A stretch of 64,000 bases of DNA, taken from assembly GCF_000328685.1 (NCBI RefSeq), contig NC_019974.1, positions 1,975,001 to 2,039,000 of the forward strand. The letters run 5' to 3'. Source of the DNA: Natronococcus occultus SP4. Its GTDB lineage: Archaea > Halobacteriota > Halobacteria > Halobacteriales > Natrialbaceae. Shown piece after piece: positions 1 to 8,503 of the stretch. A program made the translations under genes and the position numbers. The notes beneath the pieces were generated by a model. It was not told where the DNA came from and did not search any database. It saw only the letters and a list, made by a program, of their open reading frames with translations. Each line of letters begins with the position of its first letter. The first letter of the stretch is position 1.

Positions 1-1431
1 CGCGACGGCGACGACGGCAAGCGGCGCGCGCTGGACGAGCGAGACGACTCCCGAGAGCGCGCGGTTGACGGGACCCGCGCTCCGTCCGAACGGCTCCTTC
101 CGTCGATCGATCCCGAACCGTCCCTCGAGCAGTTCGTCGACCTCGACCTTCAGCGCGGGTACGAGGACGGCGAAGGCGACGAACGTCGCGAGGATCCCGC
201 CCGCCGAGAGGATCGCAAAGTCCTGGATCGCCGGCAGGGGGCTGACGACGTTCGAGAGGAACCCGACCCCGGTCGAGAACGTCGCGGCCGCGAGCGCGAG
301 GACGACCCCCGCCAGTCCGAAACGCATTCCGTTTCGCGGCGTTCGGTCGTCGCCCCCGTCAGTGGCAGGCTCGTCGACTGTCGTCGAATCGGCCTGCCTG
401 CGGTCGTCGCGCTCGAGGATCCCCGCTCTCGCCTCCCGTGAACGCATGATGACATGCAGGGAGTAGTCGATGCTGAGCCCGATCAGCAGGAACGGAACCG
501 CGATCAGCAGCTGGCTCGTGGGGATCTCGAGCCAGCCGAGGAGGCCCGCGAGCCAGGCCATTACGACGCCGATCCCGAACAGGCTGACCAGCACGTCGAC
601 GACGTCGCGGTAGGCGACCCCGAGCGCGACCAACACGAGCACGAACGCGACGGGCGTGATGATCGCGAAGCTGTCGCCGACCGCGCTGCTCGAGGCCTCG
701 TCGGTGACGCCCTGTCCGAAGAGGAAGGCGTCGTCGAAGCGATCCTCGACGAGCCCGTCGATCTCGACCTGGGCCGCGTAGGCCGCTTCGGGATCGTCGT
801 CCTCAGCACCGTCGTCGACCTGGAAGAGGAAGGCGATCCGGGCGTCAGCGCTCGTCGAGCCCGGATCGTAGTCGTTCGGGAGGAACTCGTAGGGATCCTC
901 ACCCTGGTTGTCCGCGTCGGGGTCCAGAACGTCGGCGAGCAGCTCCTCGACGTCCTCGTCGGAGCGGTCCTCGAGCGCTTCGATCTGCTCGTCGAGGGTC
1001 GGCTCGCTGGTGTCGGGCGGCCCCTCGGCCTCGGCTGCGCGGTCCTCGAAGACCGCCCCCGTTGCGACGACGTTCTCGAGAGCGACGAAGCCCTCGTCGG
1101 CGAGCGTCGCGTTCAGACTCTCGTTCTCGCGGATCTCTTGTTGGAGGGACAGTCCCTCGAGCAACGAGTCGCGGGTGAGGACGTCGCCGCCCTCGTCGCG
1201 AACGACGAGCTGGGCGACGACCTGATCGTCGGTCGCGTACGTCTCCTCGATCTCCTCGAGCGCTTCGGTCTCCTCGGAGTCGGTCTCGAACTGGCCGATC
1301 TCCCCGTCCTCGCTCTCGCCGATCGCGGCGCCGACGGCGACGATCCCCGTGAGAACGAGCACGAGCAGGACGATCAGCTTGCTATGGGAAACGATCAGGT
1401 CAGCGTAGCGATCGGCGATCGATCCGCCCAT
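1..1431 (-). CDS. RND/MMPL-family membrane permease, N-terminal part (runs off left edge)
   Basis: The reading frame is open from an ATG at 1431-1429 to the first base of the window (477 codons), so the C-terminal half is missing. The protein starts with a short cytoplasmic stretch and one hydrophobic helix (about residues 14-38). A roughly 210-residue acidic extracytoplasmic domain follows, then a run of closely spaced membrane helices containing the segment PFLLIGLSIDYSLHVIMRSRE, typical of the sterol-sensing/MMPL core. This order (TM1, large outer loop, TM2-6) is half of an RND-superfamily pump; a second copy would be expected beyond the edge. Haloarchaeal MMPL proteins are probably exporters of lipids or other hydrophobic compounds, but the substrate is unknown. 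It is transcribed divergently from the 1617 gene across a 185-bp region. Confidence 0.85.
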   Translation of the reverse strand, partial: MGGSIADRYADLIVSHSKLIVLLVLVLTGIVAVGAAIGESEDGEIGQFETDSEETEALEEIEETYATDDQVVAQLVVRDEGGDVLTRDSLLEGLSLQQEIRENESLNATLADEGFVALENVVATGAVFEDRAAEAEGPPDTSEPTLDEQIEALEDRSDEDVEELLADVLDPDADNQGEDPYEFLPNDYDPGSTSADARIAFLFQVDDGAEDDDPEAAYAAQVEIDGLVEDRFDDAFLFGQGVTDEASSSAVGDSFAIITPVAFVLVLVALGVAYRDVVDVLVSLFGIGVVMAWLAGLLGWLEIPTSQLLIAVPFLLIGLSIDYSLHVIMRSREARAGILERDDRRQADSTTVDEPATDGGDDRTPRNGMRFGLAGVVLALAAATFSTGVGFLSNVVSPLPAIQDFAILSAGGILATFVAFAVLVPALKVEVDELLEGRFGIDRRKEPFGRSAGPVNRALSGVVSLVQRAPLAVVAVA

Positions 1432-1601
1432 TCGTTATCGTCCCCTCAGGTTTATCGAGACGTTACGGGCCGGTTCCCTGACGGTTCGTCGGCAGCGAGA
1501 CGAGGATTTCGAATCGCCGACGCTCCGCCGTTCGCTACTGTGCATGCCACTCCTTCGAGCCCAAGCGCTCATATCGGTTCGGGTAGAACCCCATGTTGTA
1601 T

Positions 1602-1616
1602 AATCGGAATCCGATT
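1602..1616. promoter_or_regulatory. Inverted repeat abutting the start codon of the 1617 gene
   Basis: The arms AATCGG and CCGATT flank a 3-nt spacer and end directly against the ATG at 1617. A TATA-like stretch (GTATAAT) overlaps its left side. The position would let a bound protein block transcription initiation, so an operator is plausible. This is inferred from symmetry and position only. Confidence 0.35.
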
Positions 1617-2252
1617 ATGAACACTGACACCGACCGCGACCGCGGAATCCTCACCCCGGCCGACCGCGCGTTCCTGCTCGGCGAACGCGAGCTGGGCCAC
1701 GAACAGTCCCGACGAAACGCCGAGGCGCGCATCCGGCGGCGCGTGATCGACTCGATTCTTGACTTCGATCTGTTGTTACACACCCTCCCCGAAAAGGATC
1801 GACGGCAGGTGTTCGAGGAGGTAGCGACCGATCCCGACGCTCTCGACGGTCTCAGGGCAGCGCTCGCGTTCACCTACATCGGAACCAGCGAGCAGGGTCT
1901 CGACTTCGAGGACGTACTGGTTCCGGCCGTCCGTCACTCCGAGGAGGCCTGCGCGGCCTCGAGACGCGGCGCGAACGTCTCGGTCGAGGTCACCTTCGAG
2001 GTCGAGACCAGCGTCGAGACGACCCTCGAGGGCGTCGCCGAGCGCCTCGCGGACGGCGATCCCGTCAGCCCACAGGAGCTGTTCGCGCTGATCATGCAGG
2101 GCGAGCACGATCCCGCAACACACGAGCGGATCGCGCTCGTCACGAGCGACGGCGCCGACGATCAGTTCCTCGAGCGGCTGGCGACCTACCTCGAGGGGGA
2201 GCTCCGACGACCGACGTCCTCGCGGGCGGTGATCCGTCTCGAGAACGAGTAG
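1617..2252 (+). CDS. Conserved haloarchaeal hypothetical protein
   Basis: The protein has 211 residues from ATG 1617. An in-frame ATG at 1593 would add eight residues (MLYNRNPI) but would run through the inverted repeat, so 1617 is preferred. The N-terminal motif RGILTPADRAFLLGE followed by an Arg-rich helix (about residues 25-40) resembles a protein family I have seen only in haloarchaea. The middle part is helical, and the C-terminal third is acidic and ends in RLENE. There is no signal peptide, membrane helix or recognisable catalytic motif, so the product is probably cytoplasmic. The basic helix near the N-terminus and the palindrome at its start would fit a small nucleic-acid-binding or regulatory protein, but that is a guess. 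Confidence 0.75.
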   Translation: MNTDTDRDRGILTPADRAFLLGERELGHEQSRRNAEARIRRRVIDSILDFDLLLHTLPEKDRRQVFEEVATDPDALDGLRAALAFTYIGTSEQGLDFEDVLVPAVRHSEEACAASRRGANVSVEVTFEVETSVETTLEGVAERLADGDPVSPQELFALIMQGEHDPATHERIALVTSDGADDQFLERLATYLEGELRRPTSSRAVIRLENE

Positions 2253-2296
2253 GGCGACGCGAAACACCTAACAGGAATCGCGGGCAAAAGAGACGT

Positions 2297-2368
2297 ATGG
2301 CGGACTCCGTGGAACTGACGGCGCGTCTCGACGCCGCCCGGGACGCCGTTTTCGTAGGGGCCCCGTAG
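2297..2368 (+). other. Possible 23-residue ORF in the 2253-2498 spacer
   Basis: An ATG-initiated frame encodes MADSVELTARLDAARDAVF followed by VGAP and a TAG stop. It lies in the 246-bp spacer before valS. It could be a leader peptide or chance. The end of the frame crosses a GC-rich near-palindrome (AGGGGCCCC at 2356-2364). No other gene is visible in this spacer. Support is weak: only its start-to-stop integrity and haloarchaeal codon preference. Confidence 0.15.
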
Positions 2369-2498
2369 CCCCGCCTTCCTACCCCGTATCGACGGATGTA
2401 TTGTAGCCGACCAGCATGTATCGAGCAACGACCCGTATGGACGATCGAATCCTCCCAACGACGACGCACCGACGACGCCCACACCGGGCGGTGAGAGC

Positions 2499-5165
2499 AT
2501 GAGTACGGACCCCGACGCGGCCGAGCGCGACGCGCCGAGCCTCGAGGGCGACTACGACCCCGAGGCCGTCGAGAACCGCTGGCAGGACCGCTGGGTCGAC
2601 GCCGACGTCTACGCCTACGAGGGCGACCCCGGCCAGGATCCCAACACCACCTACGCGATCGACACGCCGCCGCCGACGGTCTCGGGTAGCCTCCATATGG
2701 GCCACCTCTACGGCCACACGGTCCAGGACTTCGCGGCCCGGTTCCAGCGGATGTCCAACGGCGACGTTCTCTTTCCGTTCGGCTACGACGACAACGGAAT
2801 CGCCAGCGAGCGCCTGACCGAGAAGGAACTGGACATCCGACACCAGGACTACAAGCGCCGCGAGTTCCAGAAGCTCTGTCGCGAGGTCTGCCAGGAGTAC
2901 GAAGCCGAGTTCACCGACAAGATGCAGGGGCTGGGCTGTTCGATCGACTGGAACCACACCTACAAGACGATCGAACCCCGCGTGCGGCGCATCTCCCAGC
3001 TTTCCTTCCTGGATCTCTACGAGAAGGGCCGGGAGTACCGCAAGAAGGCGCCCGCGATCTGGTGTCCCGACTGCGAGACGGCGATCTCCCAGGTCGAGAT
3101 GGAAGACGAGGAACGGGCCTCGCACTTCAACGACATCGCCTTCGAACTCGCGGGGGAGAACGCCCCGCGCGACGAGTTCGTCATCTCCACGACCCGTCCG
3201 GAGCTGATCCCGGCCTGTGTCTCCGTGTTCGTCCACCCCGACGACGAGGAGAACCAGGATCTGGTCGGCGAGACCGCCCGCGTCCCGATCTTCGGCCACG
3301 AGGTGCCGATCATCGAGGACGACCGCGTCGACATGGAGAAGGGAAGCGGCGTCGTGATGTGTTGTACGTTCGGCGACCAGAACGACATCGAGTGGTATCA
3401 GGCCCACGACCTCCCGCTGCGGGTCGCCATCGACGAGTCCGCGACGATGACCGAGCTGGCCGGCGACTACGAGGGGCTGTCGACCGAGGAGGCTCGCAAG
3501 GCCATCGTCGAGGACCTCGAGGAGGCGGGCTACCTGCGCGATCGCTGGGAGATCACCCACGCCGTCCAGGTCCACGAGCGCTGTGACACCTCCGTCGAGT
3601 ACCGCGTCTCCAAGCAGTGGTACGTCGAGATCCTCGATCACAAGGAGGAGTATCTCGAGGCCGGCCGCGAGATGGACTGGTACCCCGAGAAGATGTTCTC
3701 GCGGTACAAACACTGGATCGAAGGCCTCGAGTGGGACTGGCTGATCTCGCGCCAGCGCGACTCGGGGATCCCGTTCCCGGTCTGGTACTGCGCCGACTGT
3801 GATCACGAGGTGATGGCTCGGCGGAAGGATCTGCCCGTCGATCCGCTCTCGGACGATCCGCCGATCGACACCTGTCCGGAGTGTGGGGGCACGTCGTTCG
3901 AGCCCGAGGACGACGTCTTCGACACCTGGGCGACCTCGTCGCTGACGCCGCTGATCAACGCGGGCTGGGATTGGGACGAGGTGGCCCAGGAGTTCACCAT
4001 GGAAAACCCCGAGCTCTACCCGTTCGACCTGCGTCCCCAGGGCCACGACATCATCTCGTTCTGGCTGTTCCACACGATCGTCAAGTGCTACGAGCACACC
4101 GGCGAGGTGCCGTTCGACGCGACGCTGATCAACGGCCATGTCCTAGACGAAAACCGCGAAAAGATGTCCAAATCTCGGGGCAACGTCGTCGCCCCCGACG
4201 AGGTGCTCGCGGAGTATCCCGTCGACGCGGTCCGGTTCTGGGCGGCGAGCGCCGCGGTCGGCGACGACTTCCCCTACCAGGAGAAGGACCTGACCGCGGG
4301 CGAGAAGCTGCTGCGGAAGCTCTGGAACGCCTCAAAGCTCGTCGACAACCTGGCGCCCGCCGATCCGGACGAGCCCGCCGAGCTCGAGGCGATCGATCGC
4401 TGGCTGCTGGCCGAACTCGACGACGCGATCGAGGAGCTGACGGCGTACCTCGAGGAGTACGAGTTCGCGAAGGCCCGCGACCGCCTGCGGACGTTCTTCT
4501 GGAACACGTTCTGTGACGACTACCTCGAGATCGCGAAGGAACGTGAGGACAACCCCTCGACGCAGTACGCGCTGCGGACCGCACACCGAACCTTCCTCGA
4601 GCTGTGGGCACCGTTCCTTCCCCACGTCACCGAGGAGATCTGGCAGGCCCGATATAGCAACGAGAACGCCGACCTCGCCGAGACGAGCATTCACGTCCGC
4701 GACTGGCCCACCTCGCAGGGGTACGAGGCCGATCTCGAGGCCGGTGAGACCGCGATGGAGGTCATCTCGGCGCTGCGCCGGTACAAGAGCCAGAACCAGC
4801 TCCCGCTGAACGAGCCCCTCGAGGCCGTCTCGGTGTACGGCCCGATCGAGGGCTTCGAGGACGCAATCCAGAACGTGATGCACGTCGAGGAGCTGACGGT
4901 ACTGGATGAGCCCCCGGAGATCACGACCGAGGTCGCCGCGATCGACCTCGACTACTCGACGCTCGGCCCCCGCTACGGCTCGAAAGTCGGCGATATCGAC
5001 GCCGGGATCGAGAGCGGAGAGTACGAGATTGACGACGACGAGGACGTCCTGCGAGTCGCCGGCGAGGAGCTCGAGGACGACGTCTTCGAGGTCGAACTCG
5101 AACGCACCTACTCCGGCGAGGGCGAGATGCTCGAGACCGAGTCGGCCGTCGTCGTCCTCGAGTAG
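2499..5165 (+). CDS. valS: Valine--tRNA ligase
   Basis: This is an 888-residue class I aminoacyl-tRNA synthetase that charges tRNA-Val. The HIGH-type signature is HMGH at residues 66-69, inside TPPPTVSGSLHMGHLYGH, which is characteristic of ValRS. The KMSKS loop is at residues 555-559. An editing (CP1) domain lies between them and contains ISTTRPELIP. Zinc-knuckle cysteines (CPDC near residue 189; CADC and CPEC near 430-470) are present, as is usual for archaeal ValRS. The anticodon-binding helical domain and an acidic tail complete the usual length. The ATG is preceded by GGTGAGAG, a plausible Shine-Dalgarno. A 586-residue open frame on the opposite strand is a codon-bias shadow. Confidence 0.98.
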   Translation: MSTDPDAAERDAPSLEGDYDPEAVENRWQDRWVDADVYAYEGDPGQDPNTTYAIDTPPPTVSGSLHMGHLYGHTVQDFAARFQRMSNGDVLFPFGYDDNGIASERLTEKELDIRHQDYKRREFQKLCREVCQEYEAEFTDKMQGLGCSIDWNHTYKTIEPRVRRISQLSFLDLYEKGREYRKKAPAIWCPDCETAISQVEMEDEERASHFNDIAFELAGENAPRDEFVISTTRPELIPACVSVFVHPDDEENQDLVGETARVPIFGHEVPIIEDDRVDMEKGSGVVMCCTFGDQNDIEWYQAHDLPLRVAIDESATMTELAGDYEGLSTEEARKAIVEDLEEAGYLRDRWEITHAVQVHERCDTSVEYRVSKQWYVEILDHKEEYLEAGREMDWYPEKMFSRYKHWIEGLEWDWLISRQRDSGIPFPVWYCADCDHEVMARRKDLPVDPLSDDPPIDTCPECGGTSFEPEDDVFDTWATSSLTPLINAGWDWDEVAQEFTMENPELYPFDLRPQGHDIISFWLFHTIVKCYEHTGEVPFDATLINGHVLDENREKMSKSRGNVVAPDEVLAEYPVDAVRFWAASAAVGDDFPYQEKDLTAGEKLLRKLWNASKLVDNLAPADPDEPAELEAIDRWLLAELDDAIEELTAYLEEYEFAKARDRLRTFFWNTFCDDYLEIAKEREDNPSTQYALRTAHRTFLELWAPFLPHVTEEIWQARYSNENADLAETSIHVRDWPTSQGYEADLEAGETAMEVISALRRYKSQNQLPLNEPLEAVSVYGPIEGFEDAIQNVMHVEELTVLDEPPEITTEVAAIDLDYSTLGPRYGSKVGDIDAGIESGEYEIDDDEDVLRVAGEELEDDVFEVELERTYSGEGEMLETESAVVVLE

Positions 5166-5248
5166 CGCGACGGTCGGGTCGCGGCGGTGGTTCCGAAACG
5201 GAACGAACCGACGACCGTACCGGTCGGTTTCGGGTCGTCGGGCTCCCG

Positions 5249-5710
5249 GTGGCGTCTTCAGTGGAAAGAGCAATCCGCCGTCGGGTTGAGCAGTTGACTG
5301 TGGCCGATACGGACGGAGAAGACGACAGTCGCAGGCTGAGCGAATGGCTAGCTAACGTCACCGTCGCCCTGGCGCTCTGGATCGCCGTTTCGCCGATCGC
5401 GTTCGACGCCCCCGAGGCGGCGATGTGGAACAACGCGATCGTGGGTCTGGGGATCGTCATGATCTCCGCGTACAACGAAACGCAACGTGCGAAGGGCGAA
5501 CGGCTCCACATCAAGGGGGCGACGGTCGTGGTAGCGCTCGGTCTGTGGGCGATCGTCTCGCCGTTCGTGAGCCTCCTTCTCGACGGTGGCGGCTGGCCCC
5601 TCTGGAGTAACGTCCTCGGGGGGCTCGGTATCGTCGGCTGTGCGGGCTACAACGTGTATATCAGTTATCAACTGGACGAGCTCGGCGACACGGTCGGCGG
5701 CTCCGACTGA
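5249..5710 (+). CDS. SPW-repeat membrane protein
   Basis: The protein has up to 153 residues. Two homologous halves each contain a WxxxSP core (ALWIAVSPIAF and GLWAIVSPFVS) within hydrophobic helices, four membrane segments in all, matching the SPW repeat family (PF03779). The N-terminus is hydrophilic and acidic. The start is uncertain: GTG codons at 5249, 5261 and 5300 are all in frame, and 5300 would give an N-terminus MADTDGEDDS more like other haloarchaeal SPW proteins. It follows valS by 83 bp. Function is unknown; the family consists of small integral membrane proteins. Confidence 0.85.
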   Translation: MASSVERAIRRRVEQLTVADTDGEDDSRRLSEWLANVTVALALWIAVSPIAFDAPEAAMWNNAIVGLGIVMISAYNETQRAKGERLHIKGATVVVALGLWAIVSPFVSLLLDGGGWPLWSNVLGGLGIVGCAGYNVYISYQLDELGDTVGGSD

Positions 5711-5787
5711 GCGACAGTCCTCAGGAACCGGCGACACCGACCTCGCGTCTCGGGGTCGGCGCCACCGCGGGACGGATCGGCGACCGA

Positions 5788-6777
5788 TTATCGAACTCGG
5801 GGGACCGTGACGGCCTCCTCGCGCCACGTCGCCGTCGCGGTCACCCGGTCGCCGTCGACCTCGACCGACTGGTTCTCGCCGGACGCACCCAGCAACGCCT
5901 CGAGCGCGGGCTCGTCCGGCTCGTCGACGACCGCCGCGAACTCGCCGGTGGAGGTCTCGGCGTCCTCGACGGTCAGCGAGGACACGATCGCCTCGGCGTC
6001 CTCGAGTTCCTCGAACTCGAAGTCGGCGAGTCCCTCGGTTCCAGCTTCGGGTCCGTACTGGCCGACGACGGCGTCGCCGTCGCCGGCGCTCTCGAGAACC
6101 CACGAGAACGGCTCGGAGTCTTCGATCGCCCGTTCGGTCTCACCGTCGGCGGCGTCGACGATCGTCTCGAGGGCGGCGATCGGATCCTCGCTCTCGGTTG
6201 CGACGACGAGCGCGTCCTCGTCGACGGCGATCGCGGCGTCGTCGGCGTCGACCGGGGTGTAGACGTCGTACGCACCGATCCCGTCGGTTCGCTCGAGTTG
6301 CGTGATGAACCCGGCCTCCGGCTCGGCCGTCAGCCGGGCGTCGATCTCCGCGGGATCGATCGCGCCGAGGGCGACGAACGCCGCGGGCGTCCGGAGCAGT
6401 TCCTCGACGGTCGACTCGAACGTCTCGCCGTCGTCGAGGAGTCTGCCGAGTCGGTACTGGGCGAGGTCCAGCCCGGCGTAGAGATAGGTCCCGAGCGCTC
6501 CCTCCGAAACGGGCGCGATCATCGGATCGGCCTCGTACTCCGCCGGGACCTCCTCGTCGGGCTCGGCGGCCTCGAGTTCGTCCGCCACGAACTCCTCGAG
6601 GGCGGCCCAGTCGAGGTAGGTGAACTCGAGGGCCCCGTCCTCGAGCGTGAGCCACCGGCCGTACGCGGGAAGTTCGTCGTCCTGTCTGGCGACTGTGGCG
6701 GCGCCAGTCGTTCCGACCGTCGCGATCGCTGTCGTCGTTCCCGCGAGCTTCAACACGTCCCGTCGGGTGGGTGTCAT
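5788..6777 (-). CDS. Tat-exported haloarchaeal protein of unknown function
   Basis: The protein has 329 residues from ATG 6777. The N-terminus TRRDVLKLAGTTTAIATVG is a twin-arginine signal (RR at residues 5-6, then a hydrophobic Ala/Thr/Gly stretch), so the folded protein should be exported. The mature part is very acidic, with no Cys and no catalytic motif I recognise. The alternation of short strands and helices may be two related halves. Upstream in-frame codons would extend the frame to 7053, but that would overlap the permease gene, and the twin-arginine motif fixes the start. It lies 80 bp downstream of the ABC exporter genes on the same strand and may be co-transcribed, so an accessory extracellular role is possible. 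Confidence 0.85.
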   Translation of the reverse strand: MTPTRRDVLKLAGTTTAIATVGTTGAATVARQDDELPAYGRWLTLEDGALEFTYLDWAALEEFVADELEAAEPDEEVPAEYEADPMIAPVSEGALGTYLYAGLDLAQYRLGRLLDDGETFESTVEELLRTPAAFVALGAIDPAEIDARLTAEPEAGFITQLERTDGIGAYDVYTPVDADDAAIAVDEDALVVATESEDPIAALETIVDAADGETERAIEDSEPFSWVLESAGDGDAVVGQYGPEAGTEGLADFEFEELEDAEAIVSSLTVEDAETSTGEFAAVVDEPDEPALEALLGASGENQSVEVDGDRVTATATWREEAVTVPRVR

Positions 6778-6857
6778 GCGGGAGTCCCACACCGGCGAGC
6801 TCGATATAGGTCGGGTCATCGTTCCCGACGGAGAGACAGTTCGATCGAGACGACCGC

Positions 6858-7721
6858 TCAGATGTCGCGGCGCGTGAAGATCAACACGGCGAGGACGAGC
6901 AGAACGAGAAACGCCGCCAGTAGAACCGCGGCGTCGGCGAACGCGTACTCCTCGCGAACGAGGATCGCCGTCTCGTCGTAGTACCGGCTCGGACCGACGG
7001 CACCGATCCACTCGTAGTCCTCGTCCAACCGGGAGACACCCTCGACCAGCCACAGGACGAAGACGACGGTCAGCGCGGTTGCCCGAGCAGTCCGGACGTG
7101 GTCGATCACGACGGAGATGAGCAACCCGATCGCGCCACAGACCAGCAGGTACGGGATCGAGAGCAGGTGGACCATCGCGACAGCAACCGGATCGAGCGGT
7201 TCGCCGATGCTGATCCCGCCGAGGAAGACGATCCCGCCGACGCCGACGTTCAGCACGATCAGTGGGAGCCAGAGGGCAGCAATCTTCTGGAGTATCACCG
7301 ATTCACGCGAGACCGGATTGGAGAGCGTGAGGTCCATCTTCCGCTCGTCGACGTCGTTCGCGATCATGCCGGCGCCGACGTAGGCGAAGTAGATGCCGAC
7401 GAGGACGATCCAGAAAAACGAGTAGATCTCCGCGGCGATGAACCCCTCGATTGTGTGCAGTGCCTCGATCCCGAACATGTCGAAGAAAACCGCCGGGAAC
7501 GCGTCCTCGAGCAGTTCCGCCTCCTCCTGGATGCTCGGAAACATCGCGAAGTACATCGCGGCGAGCAGGGCGAAGACGACAACGAGCACGACCGAACTGC
7601 GGACGCGCTTGCCGGATTCGACGCGCAGGATCGCCGTCGCGGCGCCGTCGATCGCGGGTCGTGTGTCGGATTTCGCCGCCCGGCGTGCGTCCGAACCGTC
7701 GGAGTCCGGTTTTGGCCCCAT
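6858..7721 (-). CDS. ABC-2 type transporter permease (second of a tandem pair)
   Basis: The protein has 287 residues, with about 30 hydrophilic N-terminal residues before a permease body starting ILRVESGKRVRSS. There are six hydrophobic segments, with the conserved ABC-2 loop (DERKMDLTLSNPVSRESVILQK) after the second, and it ends FTRRDI. It is clearly homologous along its whole length to the adjacent permease at 7721-8503. The shared blocks include ALHTIEGF/ELHTIEGF, SNPxSRES, VFVLWLVEG and PSRYYD. Its ATG shares one base with the upstream stop codon (TGATG), so translation is probably coupled. With the ATPase at 8500-9441 it should form a heteromeric exporter; the cargo is unknown. Confidence 0.92.
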   Translation of the reverse strand: MGPKPDSDGSDARRAAKSDTRPAIDGAATAILRVESGKRVRSSVVLVVVFALLAAMYFAMFPSIQEEAELLEDAFPAVFFDMFGIEALHTIEGFIAAEIYSFFWIVLVGIYFAYVGAGMIANDVDERKMDLTLSNPVSRESVILQKIAALWLPLIVLNVGVGGIVFLGGISIGEPLDPVAVAMVHLLSIPYLLVCGAIGLLISVVIDHVRTARATALTVVFVLWLVEGVSRLDEDYEWIGAVGPSRYYDETAILVREEYAFADAAVLLAAFLVLLVLAVLIFTRRDI

Positions 7722-8503
7722 CAGATATCCCTCCGTGCGAAGACGAAGAGTGCGATTCCGAGCAGTGCGAGAAACGTCATCAGCAGGACCGCGGCGTCTC
7801 CGATCGCATACTCCTCGTGGACGAGGATCGCGGACGGATCGTAGTACCGGCTCGGCGAGACGATACCGATCCAGTCGTACTCCGGCGCCGTCTCCGAGAG
7901 CCCCTCGACCAGCCAGAGAACGAACACGAGCCCGAGTGCGCCGGCTTGCGCGCTCTCGACGCGGTCGAGAGTGACGGAAAAGAGGAGGCCAATCCCGGCA
8001 CAGACCAGCAAGTACGGGACCGTGAGGAGGTGCGCCACCCCGAGCGAGACGAGGTCGAGCGTCTCACCGATCGCCGCTGCCGCGGCGTATACGACGACGA
8101 ACAGGCCGATATTCAGTGCGACCAGCGGCACCCAGAGCGCGGCGACTTTCTGGAGTACTACCGACTCGCGCGAGATCGGGTTCGAGAGCAACAGATCCAT
8201 CCGACGCGCGCGAACGTCTCCGGCGATCAGTCCGCCGGCGGCGTAGGCGAAGTAGATCCCCGCAAAGAGGACCCAGATGACCGAGAAAATATAGCCGCCG
8301 ACGAACCCCTCGATGGTGTGTAACTCCTCGATCCCGAGCAGGCCGGCGAGAAACGCCGGAAACGCCTCCTCGATGAGTTCCGCCTCCTCGGCGAAGGCCG
8401 GAAATACCACGAAGAAAAACGCCGAGAGGAGAGCGAACAGCCCGGTAAGGACGAGCGAGCTGCGAACCAGTTTCGTCGACTCGACACGCAGGATCGCCGT
8501 CAT
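7721..8503 (-). CDS. ABC-2 type transporter permease (first of a tandem pair)
   Basis: The protein has 260 residues and six predicted membrane helices. It starts MTAILRVESTKLVRSS and contains the cytoplasmic loop RARRMDLLLSNPISRESVVLQK that should contact the ATPase. It ends FARRDI, almost the same ending as its neighbour. The start codon overlaps the ATPase stop by 4 nt (ATGA), so ATPase and both permeases form one coupled operon. The extra N-terminal tail of the second permease is absent here. The pair probably arose by tandem duplication. Confidence 0.93.
   Translation of the reverse strand: MTAILRVESTKLVRSSLVLTGLFALLSAFFFVVFPAFAEEAELIEEAFPAFLAGLLGIEELHTIEGFVGGYIFSVIWVLFAGIYFAYAAGGLIAGDVRARRMDLLLSNPISRESVVLQKVAALWVPLVALNIGLFVVVYAAAAAIGETLDLVSLGVAHLLTVPYLLVCAGIGLLFSVTLDRVESAQAGALGLVFVLWLVEGLSETAPEYDWIGIVSPSRYYDPSAILVHEEYAIGDAAVLLMTFLALLGIALFVFARRDI

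Noticed and set aside
454-1620. A 388-residue plus-strand frame covering the left-edge permease
   Set aside because: The minus strand encodes a coherent RND/MMPL protein with membrane helices; the plus frame is highly charged shadow sequence.
2379-4139. A 586-residue minus-strand frame inside valS
   Set aside because: ValRS motifs on the plus strand are unambiguous and the antisense frame matches nothing.
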